Shown here: piece by piece, positions 8,553 to 17,190 of the stretch
Layout: each line of letters opens with the position of its first letter
How positions within the stretch are numbered: the stretch's first letter is position 1
DNA from: Persephonella marina EX-H1
Lineage (GTDB): Bacteria > Aquificota > Aquificia > Aquificales > Hydrogenothermaceae
NCBI RefSeq assembly: GCF_000021565.1
Contig: NC_012440.1
Span: forward strand, 310,001-374,000
Reading direction: 5' to 3'
Length of the DNA: 64,000 nucleotides
Position numbers and translations under genes: made by a program
Notes under the pieces: model-generated
The model's database searches: none
What the model saw: only the letters and a program-made list of their open reading frames with translations
Told to the model about the DNA's origin: nothing

Positions 8553-9968
8553 TCAGTGGTGGTGACCTGTATGTCCAAAGTATCTTACGTAAAGTATAAA
8601 TACCGTAAGCCCGAGATAGAATATAATTATTCCCGATGATAGTATATATGAAACTATCTTTTTAAAACCTTTTACCTCGAAAAATCCAAGCCTTCTCCAC
8701 ATAATATACCCGCTCCAGAATGCTGCTATAAATGGGAATATATTAAATATCCTGAGCCACGTATCTTTTCTGTCTGCTAGAGGTTCAACTCTGAAATCAA
8801 GGAAGAAAGCCTGAGCAAAACCGTTTATAACCTCATGGTAGTAATGGGTGAAAAAGAAATGGCAAACATGGGAAAGACTACCAACGATCATCAATGGGGC
8901 AAGTGCGTATCCTAAATTAAGGAATACATCCCTGTATGATCTGTTTATAATCCTTGAGGTCAGATAAAATCCTCCTAGAACAAGAGATAGGGTTATGAGT
9001 AGAGCCATTATTAATGCTGTTAGGCCTACAAAATCAAAAGGTTTTCCTATGCCTGTAGTTTCCTGAAGCCATTTTCCGATTATCACCCAGGGAAGGCTCT
9101 CTTTAACAGGTGAGTGTCCAAGTCCGTGGTGAAATCTCATTGTTATCGTTATAACAGCAAGGAGAATAATATACACCCATACTTCCCAGCTCTGGGGTTT
9201 TGGTATCTTTTTTAAAAGACTGTGAGACCATCTCCTGACTGAGAGCTTAACACCTTCACAGCTATTTGCACATTCCATACATAATGTACATGTATCCATA
9301 GAGTTATTCTTATCAAACTTTAATGGACTGAGCTTGTAAGGACATGCAAATGCGCAGTCAGGTTTATCGCATTTACTGTCACACAGTTCCCTGTTATACG
9401 TTGAGAGCCAAGTAAAACCTACCCTTGCAAAAGCAGGAGCTACCCTTCCTATAGGACAGAAATACCTGCAGTATGCTCCATTTGTAAAAATGAGTGAGAC
9501 AGCTATCGCAAGTAGTGTGAAGAAAAGAAAGAAAAGAGCTGTGACTAAAGGCTCTCTCAGTACTCCAGGAAATGTGTAAAGTATAAACCAGTAAAGTATA
9601 ATGTTAAGACCAAGACCTATATAAGGATTTTTTAAACCTTTTGGAAGATTCAGCTTTAATCCTGATTTACTTAACTTTCTTGATAAAAATCCATGGGGAC
9701 ATACCATACAGAAAAAGTTTCCCACTGTTGGAAGAGTTATGACCATAAAAAAGGGCCAGAACAGCCCCCAGAAGAGGGCTGTCGTAAATATATTTTCCTT
9801 ACGGTCAGGATGAATAAGCCCAAAAAAGATAGCATAAAGGGTTAGCAGCAGCAGAGATGCCCTGAGTATATTTAAAAACTTCACATTACCAAAGGTTGAT
9901 CTGAAAAGTTTAAATCTCAGCAGATCATTCTTTTCTCTTATGAGTGGGAAATCTGAAAACTTTTTCAT
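8553..9968 (-). CDS. NapH/NosR-type membrane polyferredoxin
   Basis: Membrane electron-transfer protein of 471 residues with about 8-10 helices. It carries the paired CxxCP and CxxxCP motifs (Cys87, Cys90 and Cys167, Cys171) typical of NapH, NosR and CcoG relatives, then eight ferredoxin-like cysteines (196, 200, 205, 209 and 227, 230, 233, 237). His residues in later helices (VCHFFFTHYYHE) could bind heme. The tail ends GHTGHHH. It is 16 nt downstream of a TonB receptor gene, so it may reduce the imported metal or its chelate at the inner membrane (inference). It is not linked to nap or nos genes, which makes nitrate or nitrous oxide respiration less likely. Confidence 0.8.
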   Translation of the reverse strand: MKKFSDFPLIREKNDLLRFKLFRSTFGNVKFLNILRASLLLLTLYAIFFGLIHPDRKENIFTTALFWGLFWPFFMVITLPTVGNFFCMVCPHGFLSRKLSKSGLKLNLPKGLKNPYIGLGLNIILYWFILYTFPGVLREPLVTALFFLFFTLLAIAVSLIFTNGAYCRYFCPIGRVAPAFARVGFTWLSTYNRELCDSKCDKPDCAFACPYKLSPLKFDKNNSMDTCTLCMECANSCEGVKLSVRRWSHSLLKKIPKPQSWEVWVYIILLAVITITMRFHHGLGHSPVKESLPWVIIGKWLQETTGIGKPFDFVGLTALIMALLITLSLVLGGFYLTSRIINRSYRDVFLNLGYALAPLMIVGSLSHVCHFFFTHYYHEVINGFAQAFFLDFRVEPLADRKDTWLRIFNIFPFIAAFWSGYIMWRRLGFFEVKGFKKIVSYILSSGIIIFYLGLTVFILYVRYFGHTGHHH

Positions 9969-9984
9969 AGTTTATCCCCTGTTT

Positions 9985-12117
9985 TTAAAATTTGTAAGAT
10001 GCTCTCAGCATGTAAGTTCTTGGTGGTGCTGGATATATGTTGTATCCCCAGTCTGTTTTCAGATACTGTGATGCGTACTTTTTATCAAAAAGATTTCTTA
10101 TATCAAGTGAGATCTCAAATTTGTCTCCTTTCTCATAACCGATCATAACATTTGTTATATTCTTGTAATCGCTGTACTTTTCTGTATTTGCATCATCGGC
10201 ATAGTAAGACCCCCATGTATTCAGCTCTATCCTGAACTTAAAACCAGCAGGAAGTTTTCCTACAGTGTATAGACTGTACATATAGTCCGGTATGTAGTGC
10301 ATCTTGTTTCCGCTGTAGTCGTATCTGTTTCCGTCACTATCTGTATAAACAAAAGTTTTATATTTGAAATCGTAGTATGTGTAAGAACCACCTATAAATA
10401 CCCCTTTTAAAACTTTTAACTTGGCATCAAGCTCAAATCCCTTTTTATGTGTCTTTCCAGCATTCAGATACATTCTGTCTCCTTCCGCTGTGTATGTTCT
10501 GACTATCTCATTTTCAGTAACCATAAAGTAGACAGCACTGCTGAGGTAAAATCTACTTCCTGCAGCTTTAAGGCCCGCTTCGTAATTCACAGTGTTTGAT
10601 GCGTCCAGGTCTGGATTAACTAGAAGCTCACTGTCCTGTGGTGTCTGGAAGCCTGTAGAGACTGTTGCGTATGTTGAGAGATCAGGTGTCCATTTATAAA
10701 CGACGCCAACCCTTGGGCTTATATAGTTCCATGTTTTTGATGCTTTTTCTTTGATAGGAGATGTGTATTTAATATAGTAGGGTCCGTAATACCTGTATGT
10801 TCTGTTGTAAACGTAATCAAGATCAAAGTATGAGACCTTCTCAATATCAAACTTGACGGTGTCAATCCTTATTCCAAGATCAACGATAGTTTTTCTTGTA
10901 GGTTTTAAAGTTTCCTGTGCAAATACGCCAAGACTGTAATTTCTATTTTTCTGATCATCATAAAGAAGTCCTCTATCATCAGTGAGTACATACTCTATCT
11001 GGTTGTCAGCTGTTGCATTGGAACAGTAATCAATATCTCCATTTATAAGCTTACACAGCTGGTAGGTGTACCTTTTTGAGTTGTAATGGTCGTATCTTCC
11101 CTGAATTCCTGTGATCAGAAGAGAGTCTTTACCGAAGAGCTTATGTTTCAGCTCAATCTGTGCATCTATACCACCAACGTATGAACCACCATCATTAACT
11201 CTCCCGAAAACAGGATGGTAATGTGTCCACCTCTGCAGATAAACAGTTCCCTTTAATGTCAGATTCTCTGATATCTCATTTGTGTATCTGTTACTCCAGA
11301 AAAATATCCTTGAGTATCTTCCTGATCTTCTCCAGGGGCTTGATGTCTGCTGTGAAGGATCCTGTTCAAACTCATCCTTATCAAGACTCCCCGGAAGCTG
11401 AAGATCAGACTTTGTGAAGCTTACAGTTGTTTCAAAGGAAGATGAGTCATCTATGAGCCAGCCTAACTTTGTTGTGGTCTGGAAAGTCTCAAATCTGTTC
11501 CACTCCCTCCAGGAGTCAGACTTTCTGTAAGAGATTGATGTGTTATAAAAAAGACCTCTCCCGTTGTTCCCTCCATAAAGAAGTCTGTACATATACGTTC
11601 CGTAATTTCCATATCCAGCTCTTACCTTAAATCCCTGAAATTTAAAAGGGTTTATTGTTATAAAATTGACAACACCACCGGCTGAGTTTGCTCCGTAAAG
11701 TGTTGAGTTTGGACCTTTAACAATGTCTATCTGTTCAAGCAGTTGTGGATCCACAAAATCAAGTCTTGTAAGTCCGTCTGGATCTGTTATTGGTACTCCA
11801 TCAAGTAGTATATTTATCTCCCTTACAGCATAAGGGGCCTTCAGTCCTCCACCTCTTATAATCAGTCTTACGTCATACCCTCCATTTTTTGTTGTTGCCT
11901 GAACACCAGGCAGACCTTCAAGAACCTCGCTTATGTTGTACTGCCTTTCCATCTCTATCTCTTCTTTTGTGACAGTCTCAACACCGGCAGGTATGTCAAG
12001 CTCTGCCCTTTCAACCCTTGTTGCTGTTATCTGTGTTTTCTCGAGTTTTATAACTTCCTGAGCTGAGACAAGACCTGTGATTAAAAGTGCTGATAGTAGC
12101 GGTAAACCTTTCCTCAT
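9985..12117 (-). CDS. TonB-dependent outer membrane receptor
   Basis: Outer membrane gated channel for active uptake of a metal complex or other scarce solute. The 710 residues comprise a signal peptide (MRKGLPLLSALLITGLVSA), a TonB-box-like ITATR segment (about 29-33), a plug domain (LEGLPGVQ, RGGGLKAP, ILLDGVPITDPDG, IDIVKGPNSTLYGANSAGGVVNF, about 45-155) and a beta-barrel rich in aromatic strands that ends RASYKF with a terminal Phe. AGGAGGG precedes the ATG. The paired polyferredoxin gene and nearby hypA and slyD hint at iron, copper or nickel; the substrate cannot be read from the sequence. No TonB-ExbBD genes are near. Confidence 0.92.
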   Translation of the reverse strand: MRKGLPLLSALLITGLVSAQEVIKLEKTQITATRVERAELDIPAGVETVTKEEIEMERQYNISEVLEGLPGVQATTKNGGYDVRLIIRGGGLKAPYAVREINILLDGVPITDPDGLTRLDFVDPQLLEQIDIVKGPNSTLYGANSAGGVVNFITINPFKFQGFKVRAGYGNYGTYMYRLLYGGNNGRGLFYNTSISYRKSDSWREWNRFETFQTTTKLGWLIDDSSSFETTVSFTKSDLQLPGSLDKDEFEQDPSQQTSSPWRRSGRYSRIFFWSNRYTNEISENLTLKGTVYLQRWTHYHPVFGRVNDGGSYVGGIDAQIELKHKLFGKDSLLITGIQGRYDHYNSKRYTYQLCKLINGDIDYCSNATADNQIEYVLTDDRGLLYDDQKNRNYSLGVFAQETLKPTRKTIVDLGIRIDTVKFDIEKVSYFDLDYVYNRTYRYYGPYYIKYTSPIKEKASKTWNYISPRVGVVYKWTPDLSTYATVSTGFQTPQDSELLVNPDLDASNTVNYEAGLKAAGSRFYLSSAVYFMVTENEIVRTYTAEGDRMYLNAGKTHKKGFELDAKLKVLKGVFIGGSYTYYDFKYKTFVYTDSDGNRYDYSGNKMHYIPDYMYSLYTVGKLPAGFKFRIELNTWGSYYADDANTEKYSDYKNITNVMIGYEKGDKFEISLDIRNLFDKKYASQYLKTDWGYNIYPAPPRTYMLRASYKF

Positions 12118-12302
12118 TCTGCCCTCCTGAGTTAATCTTATGATAATTTAACAAAATATATAACATAAAACTAACGTGAAAAATAATAAAAAGTCAAGTG
12201 TAAATATCAAAATCTCAGAAGTAAGGCAGGTTTAGAAATGGAGGTTTTTACTGTTAGTGTGCTAACAGTTTATGATTTCCTGGCAGGATAAAAGCTGATT
12301 TA
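12118..12302. promoter_or_regulatory. Upstream region of the TonB receptor operon
   Basis: These 185 bp hold no gene I can support. On the minus strand TTGACT lies at 12198-12193, a possible -35, but no good -10 follows at the normal distance. An A+T-rich segment closer to the gene (12133-12155) is a possible Fur-type operator, which is weak. A perfect inverted repeat is listed separately. Confidence 0.35.
12250..12269. repeat. Perfect 8-bp inverted repeat
   Basis: ACTGTTAG (12250-12257), spacer TGTG, CTAACAGT (12262-12269). It sits 34 bp downstream of the lysine-rich orphan gene and about 130 bp upstream of the TonB receptor start. It could be a terminator stem without a T-tract, or a dyad operator. 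Confidence 0.6.
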
Positions 12303-12854
12303 TCAGATGTTGTATATCTTTTTCAGCTTTGTGTATATCAGGCTCTTTATTACCTTCTTTGGATCTATATTCTGTGCTACGAACTTTTTTTTGATCTCTC
12401 TCTTTGCCTCTTCCTGAAGTTTTTTCTTCTCATTTTCAGGGAGATTTTTCCACAGATAACTCACAACTCTCCTTTCTATCTCAAAATCCCTGAAAGCACT
12501 TTCAACCTTTTCTACATTCAGTATCTCTGGTGGAATGTTCAGTCTTTCAATAACTTTTTTCCATCTGTTATTGCTCTCTTCTTCTGATCTTATCTTTCTT
12601 TGTGGAGGACTGTTTTTCTGGTGTGAAAGCTTCTTCTCAATACTCAAAACTGAAAACTTTTTTCTCTTAGATTGTGGATAGGAGATTATCTCTGACTCTA
12701 TAATTTTTTTTAATCTCTCTAGGGGTATATTTTCTGAGTAAAACTTTTTTATTAATGATTTTTCCTTACTTGAAAGAAATCTGTTTATGCCGGTTTTTTC
12801 TTTTATAAAATCTGTCAGCTCTTTTATGTAAGCTTCCTGTGTGATCTTATCCAT
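12303..12854 (-). CDS. Lysine-rich hypothetical protein
   Basis: I do not recognise this 183-residue protein. It is highly charged (many Lys and Glu), predicted mostly helical, has no membrane segment or signal peptide, and has a disordered-looking middle (about 65-95, rich in Ser, Gln and Lys). It lies 9 nt downstream of lpxI at the end of the arsR-trxA-lpxA-lpxI run. Codon use resembles its neighbours. No clear ribosome binding site precedes the ATG at 12854, so translation may depend on coupling to lpxI. Confidence 0.6.
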   Translation of the reverse strand: MDKITQEAYIKELTDFIKEKTGINRFLSSKEKSLIKKFYSENIPLERLKKIIESEIISYPQSKRKKFSVLSIEKKLSHQKNSPPQRKIRSEEESNNRWKKVIERLNIPPEILNVEKVESAFRDFEIERRVVSYLWKNLPENEKKKLQEEAKREIKKKFVAQNIDPKKVIKSLIYTKLKKIYNI

Positions 12855-12863
12855 ACATAAAAT

Positions 12864-13670
12864 TTAGATCCTGAATCCAATTACAGCAATACCGAATTTT
12901 TCTGCAAGTTTTTTAAATTTTTCTCTCTCTAAAAGGAATGTTTTGCCAGCTTCCACAGCCAAAAGTCTGGCTTTTGCCTTTTTCATACTTTTTAATGTTT
13001 TTGTTCCTATAACAGGGACATCGTATCTCATATCCTGATTTTTCCTTGCAACTTTACATACCACAGTTCCCTCTCCACCAAGTTCACCACCTCTGATTAT
13101 ACATTTATCAGTTCCTTCTATTCCCTCAACGGCAATAACTATCCCATCTTTAACAACTACAGTCTGTCCTATATCAAGCTGGGCTATCTCCTTTGCTATC
13201 TTTAGACCAAAAAGGGCGTCATTCATAAGCCTTTTGTCCTCAATTCTACCTGCTATCAGGCCTTCTTCTATTAAAAGATTTTCCAGATATGGTGTTGGGT
13301 CTATAAAGCTGAATCCTTCCTTTGAAAGCTCATCCATTACAGCTTCAAGTATTGTTTTTGCTCTTTTGTCTTTTAATTTTGAGAAGAACTCCCTGGCCCT
13401 TTTATCAAGTTTGTGCAGAGAGAATATAAGTGAGTAATGTTCAATCTTTCCTAACATTACAAGATCTTTTATACCCTCTTTTTTTAAGAGATCTATAAGT
13501 TTTTGAGCCTCTCCAAAGTTGAGCCAGTGGGTTTTTCCATATTTCTCAATATTTCTGTCTGTGGTCTTTTTAATGGCGAGTACTGTTACATGGATTCCTT
13601 TTTCAGATGCTGATCTTGCAAACTCTAAAGGCAGTTCTCCTGAACCTGCAATCAGACCAACTTTTCTCAT
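12864..13670 (-). CDS. lpxI: UDP-2,3-diacylglucosamine pyrophosphatase LpxI
   Basis: Fourth step of lipid A synthesis: cleaves UDP-2,3-diacylglucosamine to lipid X and UMP. LpxI replaces the unrelated LpxH in many bacteria, including Aquifex. The 268 residues begin KVGLIAGSGELPLEFAR, typical of the family (formerly DUF1009), and contain GKIEHYSLIF, EEGLIAGRI, VVKDGIVIAVEGIEGTD and the conserved KxxxDMRYDVPVIG segment near the C-terminus. The ATG overlaps the lpxA stop as ATGA, so translation is coupled to the preceding step of the pathway. Confidence 0.92.
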   Translation of the reverse strand: MRKVGLIAGSGELPLEFARSASEKGIHVTVLAIKKTTDRNIEKYGKTHWLNFGEAQKLIDLLKKEGIKDLVMLGKIEHYSLIFSLHKLDKRAREFFSKLKDKRAKTILEAVMDELSKEGFSFIDPTPYLENLLIEEGLIAGRIEDKRLMNDALFGLKIAKEIAQLDIGQTVVVKDGIVIAVEGIEGTDKCIIRGGELGGEGTVVCKVARKNQDMRYDVPVIGTKTLKSMKKAKARLLAVEAGKTFLLEREKFKKLAEKFGIAVIGFRI

Positions 13671-14464
13671 CCTCTCTTGGATGCCTCAGGGGCTATACCT
13701 CTTTTTGACGTTTTTACGAACTCTATAAGATTCTGGATCTCAGGTGTGCTTGGAAGCTTTTCTTCAACCTCTTTTATCCCTTCCTGGATCGTTGCTGATT
13801 TTCTAAAGAGTATCCTGTATGCTTCTTTCAGTATCTTTATCTGTTCAGAACTGAAACCTCTCCTTCTAAGTCCTACAAGATTAAGACCGTAAAGAAGAAC
13901 ATGGTTTTTTGCAGCTCTTGTGTAAGGTGGTATATCCTTATCAACAGCAGAGGCTCCGCCTACCATAGCATAATCACCAACCCTGCAGAACTGATGGATA
14001 GGTGTAAGGCCACCTATAAATACGTAGTTTCCTATCTTTACATGTCCTGCCAGTGTAACAGCGTTTGCGAGTATAGTATCGTGACCAACTTTACAGTCGT
14101 GTGCTATATGAACATAGGCCATAAGATAACTGTTGTCATCTATCTTTGTTATACCATCATCAAATGATGTTCCCCTGTGAATAGTTACATACTCTCTTAT
14201 AGTTACATTATTTCCTATTCTGACGTACGTTTCTTCACCTTTAAATCCTAAATGCTGTGGGATTCCCCCTATAACTGAACCTTCATGGATCTTACAGTCT
14301 GATCCGATTGTTGTGTATCTTTTTACTGAGACATGGGATTCAAGTTCTGTGTTATCTCCTATCTCAACATCTTCCTCAATAACACAAAAGGGGCCAATCT
14401 TTACATTGACCCCTAGTTTTGCTTTTGGACTTACAATACTTGTTGGATGTATTTCTACGCTCAA
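13667..14464 (-). CDS. lpxA: UDP-N-acetylglucosamine acyltransferase LpxA
   Basis: First enzyme of lipid A synthesis: transfers a hydroxyacyl chain from ACP to UDP-GlcNAc. The 265 residues show the left-handed beta-helix hexapeptide pattern (IHPTSIVSPKAKLG, VKIGPFCVIEEDVEIGD and later turns) to about residue 185 and then a helical tail. YVHIAHDCKVG holds the catalytic His, and the IGGIPQHLGFKGEE loop is diagnostic. The start is TTG at 14464 with AGGTG upstream. Together with lpxI it shows a lipopolysaccharide-bearing diderm envelope. Confidence 0.95.
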   Translation of the reverse strand: MSVEIHPTSIVSPKAKLGVNVKIGPFCVIEEDVEIGDNTELESHVSVKRYTTIGSDCKIHEGSVIGGIPQHLGFKGEETYVRIGNNVTIREYVTIHRGTSFDDGITKIDDNSYLMAYVHIAHDCKVGHDTILANAVTLAGHVKIGNYVFIGGLTPIHQFCRVGDYAMVGGASAVDKDIPPYTRAAKNHVLLYGLNLVGLRRRGFSSEQIKILKEAYRILFRKSATIQEGIKEVEEKLPSTPEIQNLIEFVKTSKRGIAPEASKRG

Positions 14465-14473
14465 TTAAACACC

Positions 14474-14791
14474 TTAAACAAGGAGGCTTTTTAATACTTC
14501 CTTGGGCTGAACGCCAACTTTTGTATCAACAACCTGACCGTTTTTGAATACCATTATTGTTGGTATAGCCCTTATTCCATATTTCATTGCGATATTTGGA
14601 TTTTCATCTGTGTTGAGTTTGCATATTTTTGCCTTTCCCTCAAGCTCTTCTGCAAGTTCTTCTATAACAGGAGCTATTAATCTACAAGGTCCACACCATG
14701 GTGCCCAGAAATCAACAAGAACAGGTAATTCAGAATTGAGAACTTCCTGCTCCCAGTTGGATTCATTTACTATGCATACTTTGCCAGCCAT
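14474..14791 (-). CDS. trxA: Thioredoxin
   Basis: Small disulfide reductase of 105 residues, the normal length. The active site is WCGPC (Trp32-Cys36), with the conserved VDFWAPW before it and the cis-proline segment [14 protein letters not shown]. It is cytosolic, without a signal peptide. AGGAGG precedes the ATG. The gene is 3 nt after arsR and 9 nt before lpxA, so it sits in a run headed by a metal- or redox-responsive repressor. A link to lipid A genes may be only transcriptional. Confidence 0.95.
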   Translation of the reverse strand: MAGKVCIVNESNWEQEVLNSELPVLVDFWAPWCGPCRLIAPVIEELAEELEGKAKICKLNTDENPNIAMKYGIRAIPTIMVFKNGQVVDTKVGVQPKEVLKSLLV

Positions 14792-14794
14792 ATT

Positions 14795-15106
14795 TTAATC
14801 CTCCTTTAGTAATAGCTTATAGATTTCAAGAGCTTTTTTGTTCTTTATGTAGTAACAAACGATAGAACCTTCTCTTTTATACCCTAGTATACCCTTATTT
14901 CTAAGTACAGACAAGTGCTGTGAAACGTTCGGCTGGGGCAGGTCAAGAGCTTCCCAGATATGCTTCACACATTTCTTACCTGAGCTTAGAAATCCTATGA
15001 TCTTGAGTCTGCTTGGATGGGCGAGGGCTTTTAAAAGATCAGCATTCTCCTCTAAAAATTCTTCATCCTGCCATCTGTTGTTTTCAAAGGTTTGTTCTTC
15101 CATCAT
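14795..15106 (-). CDS. ArsR/SmtB-family transcriptional regulator
   Basis: Winged-helix repressor of 103 residues. The N-terminal half has LLKALAHPSRLKIIGFL, followed by a helix with Cys near residue 50 (KKCVKHIWEAL) where ArsR proteins hold the metal- or thiol-sensing Cys, then the recognition helix LPQPNVSQHLSVLRNKGIL and the wing YKREGSIVCYYI with a second Cys. It could sense a metal, metalloid or sulfur species. It heads the run with trxA and the lpx genes. A perfect dyad 43 bp upstream is a likely autoregulatory operator. GGTGAT lies upstream of two adjacent ATG codons (15106, 15103); either may be used. Confidence 0.88.
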   Translation of the reverse strand: MMEEQTFENNRWQDEEFLEENADLLKALAHPSRLKIIGFLSSGKKCVKHIWEALDLPQPNVSQHLSVLRNKGILGYKREGSIVCYYIKNKKALEIYKLLLKED

Positions 15107-15148
15107 GGCATCACCTTCTACAATTTATTATATTAGAATAAGCTTAAT

Positions 15149-15167
15149 TTTATTATAATATAATAAA
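15149..15167. promoter_or_regulatory. Candidate ArsR operator (8-3-8 inverted repeat)
   Basis: TTTATTAT (15149-15156), centre AAT, ATAATAAA (15160-15167) is a perfect A+T dyad upstream of the arsR start. On the minus strand it contains TATAAT, so a bound repressor would cover the -10 element. ArsR-family operators are typically A+T-rich dyads of this size. Confidence 0.5.
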
Positions 15168-15215
15168 GTATATTAATGCAAATGCAAGATATTTATCTGA
15201 AATTAAGAAGATAAG

Positions 15216-15236
15216 AGGGGGAGAAAAACTCCCCTG
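15216..15236 (-). terminator. Probable terminator of the frdB-frdE unit
   Basis: GGGGAG (15218-15223), loop AAAAA, CTCCCC (15229-15234), 8 nt beyond the frdE stop. On the minus strand the stem is followed by a C/T-rich tail rather than a clean T run, so efficiency is uncertain. Confidence 0.55.
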
Positions 15237-15241
15237 GAGAT

Positions 15242-16126
15242 TTAAGCTACTTTCTGAATTATATCTGCTGTTGAAACTATATGTTTATTGAGACCTAACT
15301 CCTCAGGTTTGAATCCTATAGCAAGGCCTATCATCTGTGGCAGATGGAGAACAGGCATTCCTATCTGTGTTCCCATTCTTTCCTCAGCTTCTGGCTGCAT
15401 AGCATCAAGCTGTGTATGACATAAAGGACATGGTGTTACCATAAAATCAGCTTTTTCTCTTTTTGCAGATTCAGCATCCATAGCTGTCAGTTTTAATGTT
15501 ACCTTTTCTTCAGCTGACCAGAATGAGTGGAATCCACAGCATGCAAGTTTGGCCTCGTGGTCTGTTGGATTTCCACCTAAAGCTTCTATAAGCATCTCAA
15601 TGGATTTTGGATTGTCAGGATCTTCATAACCTATAAGATAAGGAGGTCTTATTATATGACATCCGTAAAATGGGGCTATCTTAAACTCTTTTAAGGGTCT
15701 TACCACCATCTCTTTTATCTTGTCCAGACCTACGCCATCTATAAGTTCCCACAGGAAGTGGGTAACCTCTGATGTTCCTTTATATTCAAGACCCGCTTCC
15801 TTTAATACCTCATTAACAGCATCTTTCAGTTCCGGATCATTATCAAGCTTGAACTTTGTTTCTCTCAGCATAACTGTACATGTGTTACATATCGTCAGAA
15901 GATCAAGCCCTAACTCCTCTGCCAGGGCTAAATTCCTCGCATTTATCGTTAATGCCAGGAACTCATCCTTTTCCTGGACAGCTCCTGCTCCACAGCATGT
16001 TGCAGCCTCAAGTTCTATAAGCTCCATCCCAAGCTTTTCTGCCACAAGTTTTGTTGAGTTGTAAAGCTCGGGAGCTACCCCTTTTGCTGAACATCCTGTA
16101 TAAAATGCGTATTTAAGCTCTGCCAT
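15242..16126 (-). CDS. HdrB-like CCG-domain subunit of fumarate reductase/succinate dehydrogenase
   Basis: The 294-residue protein resembles heterodisulfide reductase subunit B and the SdhE/FrdE subunit of non-classical succinate:quinone oxidoreductases. Two CCG domains are visible: TCCGAGAVQ (Cys44-Gly46) and ACCGFHSFW (about 196-204), each with further cysteines (GCS, CNTC, GCH, CPLC). These bind non-cubane iron-sulfur clusters in relatives. It lacks membrane helices, and such subunits attach the enzyme to the membrane or to a thiol substrate. It overlaps the frdB stop by 1 nt. In this group fumarate reductase serves the reductive TCA cycle (inference). No flavoprotein subunit is encoded nearby. 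Confidence 0.82.
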   Translation of the reverse strand: MAELKYAFYTGCSAKGVAPELYNSTKLVAEKLGMELIELEAATCCGAGAVQEKDEFLALTINARNLALAEELGLDLLTICNTCTVMLRETKFKLDNDPELKDAVNEVLKEAGLEYKGTSEVTHFLWELIDGVGLDKIKEMVVRPLKEFKIAPFYGCHIIRPPYLIGYEDPDNPKSIEMLIEALGGNPTDHEAKLACCGFHSFWSAEEKVTLKLTAMDAESAKREKADFMVTPCPLCHTQLDAMQPEAEERMGTQIGMPVLHLPQMIGLAIGFKPEELGLNKHIVSTADIIQKVA

Positions 16127-17190
16127 TACTCATTACCTCCAGTTTCAGTAAAATTAGCCCTTTTTCTTGTTTTCCTTTTATCCTCATAAACAACACCCAT
16201 AATCTGTGGGAGTTTTATTTTTACCTCTTTTTCCTTCTCTTTTGCCTTCTCATATATCTTCTGGACCTCTTCAAGTCTCTTTATCTTGTGACCTCCAAAG
16301 AAATCAGCAAAGTTTACCTTTCCTTTTACCATCATTCTTATTCCAAATGGAGCTCTTTTGATTGCTCCAAGTATCCCTTCCTGCTTCATTGGAAGGAGCA
16401 TCTCATTTAAGAGACCTCTGTTCAGGATGTCCTTCTCAAATATCTCAGCATGTATCTCCCCAGGTGTTTTATAACCTTCCTCAGCAGCCATAATTCTCAG
16501 TCTTATTATATTTTCAAAAGGCTGAACCTCTTTTGGACATCTTGTTGTACATTCCCAGCATCTTACGCACCACTCAAGGTTAAGATCATCAAGAACAGCA
16601 TCAAGTCTTTCTTCCTTCGCTCCATCCCTTGTATCAGCGGCAAATCTGTAAGCTTTTGATAGAACCATAGGGCCGTGGTAATCCTTGTTAGCTTTTAATG
16701 CGTTACAGTCTGACATACATGATGCACACAGAATACAGTCTGATGCAAAATCTATTCTGTGATGGTCGTAAGGATCCTGTCTGTACTCTGTTCCGTCAGA
16801 TGGTGGAGGCTCTTTGGGTATAAACCAAGGCTTTATTCTCTTCAGTTTATCAACAAGCCAGTCCATATCGTATATAAGATCCTTTAAAGGTCTTACATTT
16901 CCTATAGGATCAACTGTTATCGTGTCTGTCTCATACTTCTGGAGTATATGTGTTACCTGAACCTTACAGGCTAGTGTTGCGTGCCCGTTAATTCTTACCG
17001 CACAGGAACCGCATATAGCAGCTCTACAGTTGTATCTGAATGATATTGATGGATCCTGCTCCTCTTTCGCCTTAAAAAGGGCTGCGAGAACTGTCATTCC
17101 CTTTTCTACAGGGAGTTCATAGGTTTTGTAGTAAGGGTTTGTATCTTTTGTGGGATCGTACCTGAATATACGTAGTTTAAATTTTTCCAT
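16126..17190 (-). CDS. frdB: Fumarate reductase/succinate dehydrogenase iron-sulfur subunit with C-terminal extension
   Basis: Electron-transfer subunit of 354 residues. The plant-type ferredoxin domain has Cys55, Cys60, Cys63 and Cys75 (CRAAICGSC...C) for 2Fe-2S. The C-terminal ferredoxin has [11 protein letters not shown] (152-162) and [12 protein letters not shown] (208-218) for the further clusters. About 100 residues after the core form a charged, basic tail, longer than classical FrdB and similar in outline to the B subunits that pair with CCG-domain subunits. I chose ATG 17190 with AGGTGA upstream; the GTG at 17199 lies within the binding site. Co-transcribed with the HdrB-like gene. 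Confidence 0.88.
   Translation of the reverse strand: MEKFKLRIFRYDPTKDTNPYYKTYELPVEKGMTVLAALFKAKEEQDPSISFRYNCRAAICGSCAVRINGHATLACKVQVTHILQKYETDTITVDPIGNVRPLKDLIYDMDWLVDKLKRIKPWFIPKEPPPSDGTEYRQDPYDHHRIDFASDCILCASCMSDCNALKANKDYHGPMVLSKAYRFAADTRDGAKEERLDAVLDDLNLEWCVRCWECTTRCPKEVQPFENIIRLRIMAAEEGYKTPGEIHAEIFEKDILNRGLLNEMLLPMKQEGILGAIKRAPFGIRMMVKGKVNFADFFGGHKIKRLEEVQKIYEKAKEKEKEVKIKLPQIMGVVYEDKRKTRKRANFTETGGNE

Noticed and set aside
12118-12302. Cobalamin or other riboswitch before the TonB receptor
   Set aside because: No B12-box-like or other conserved riboswitch core could be found; only one simple dyad is present.
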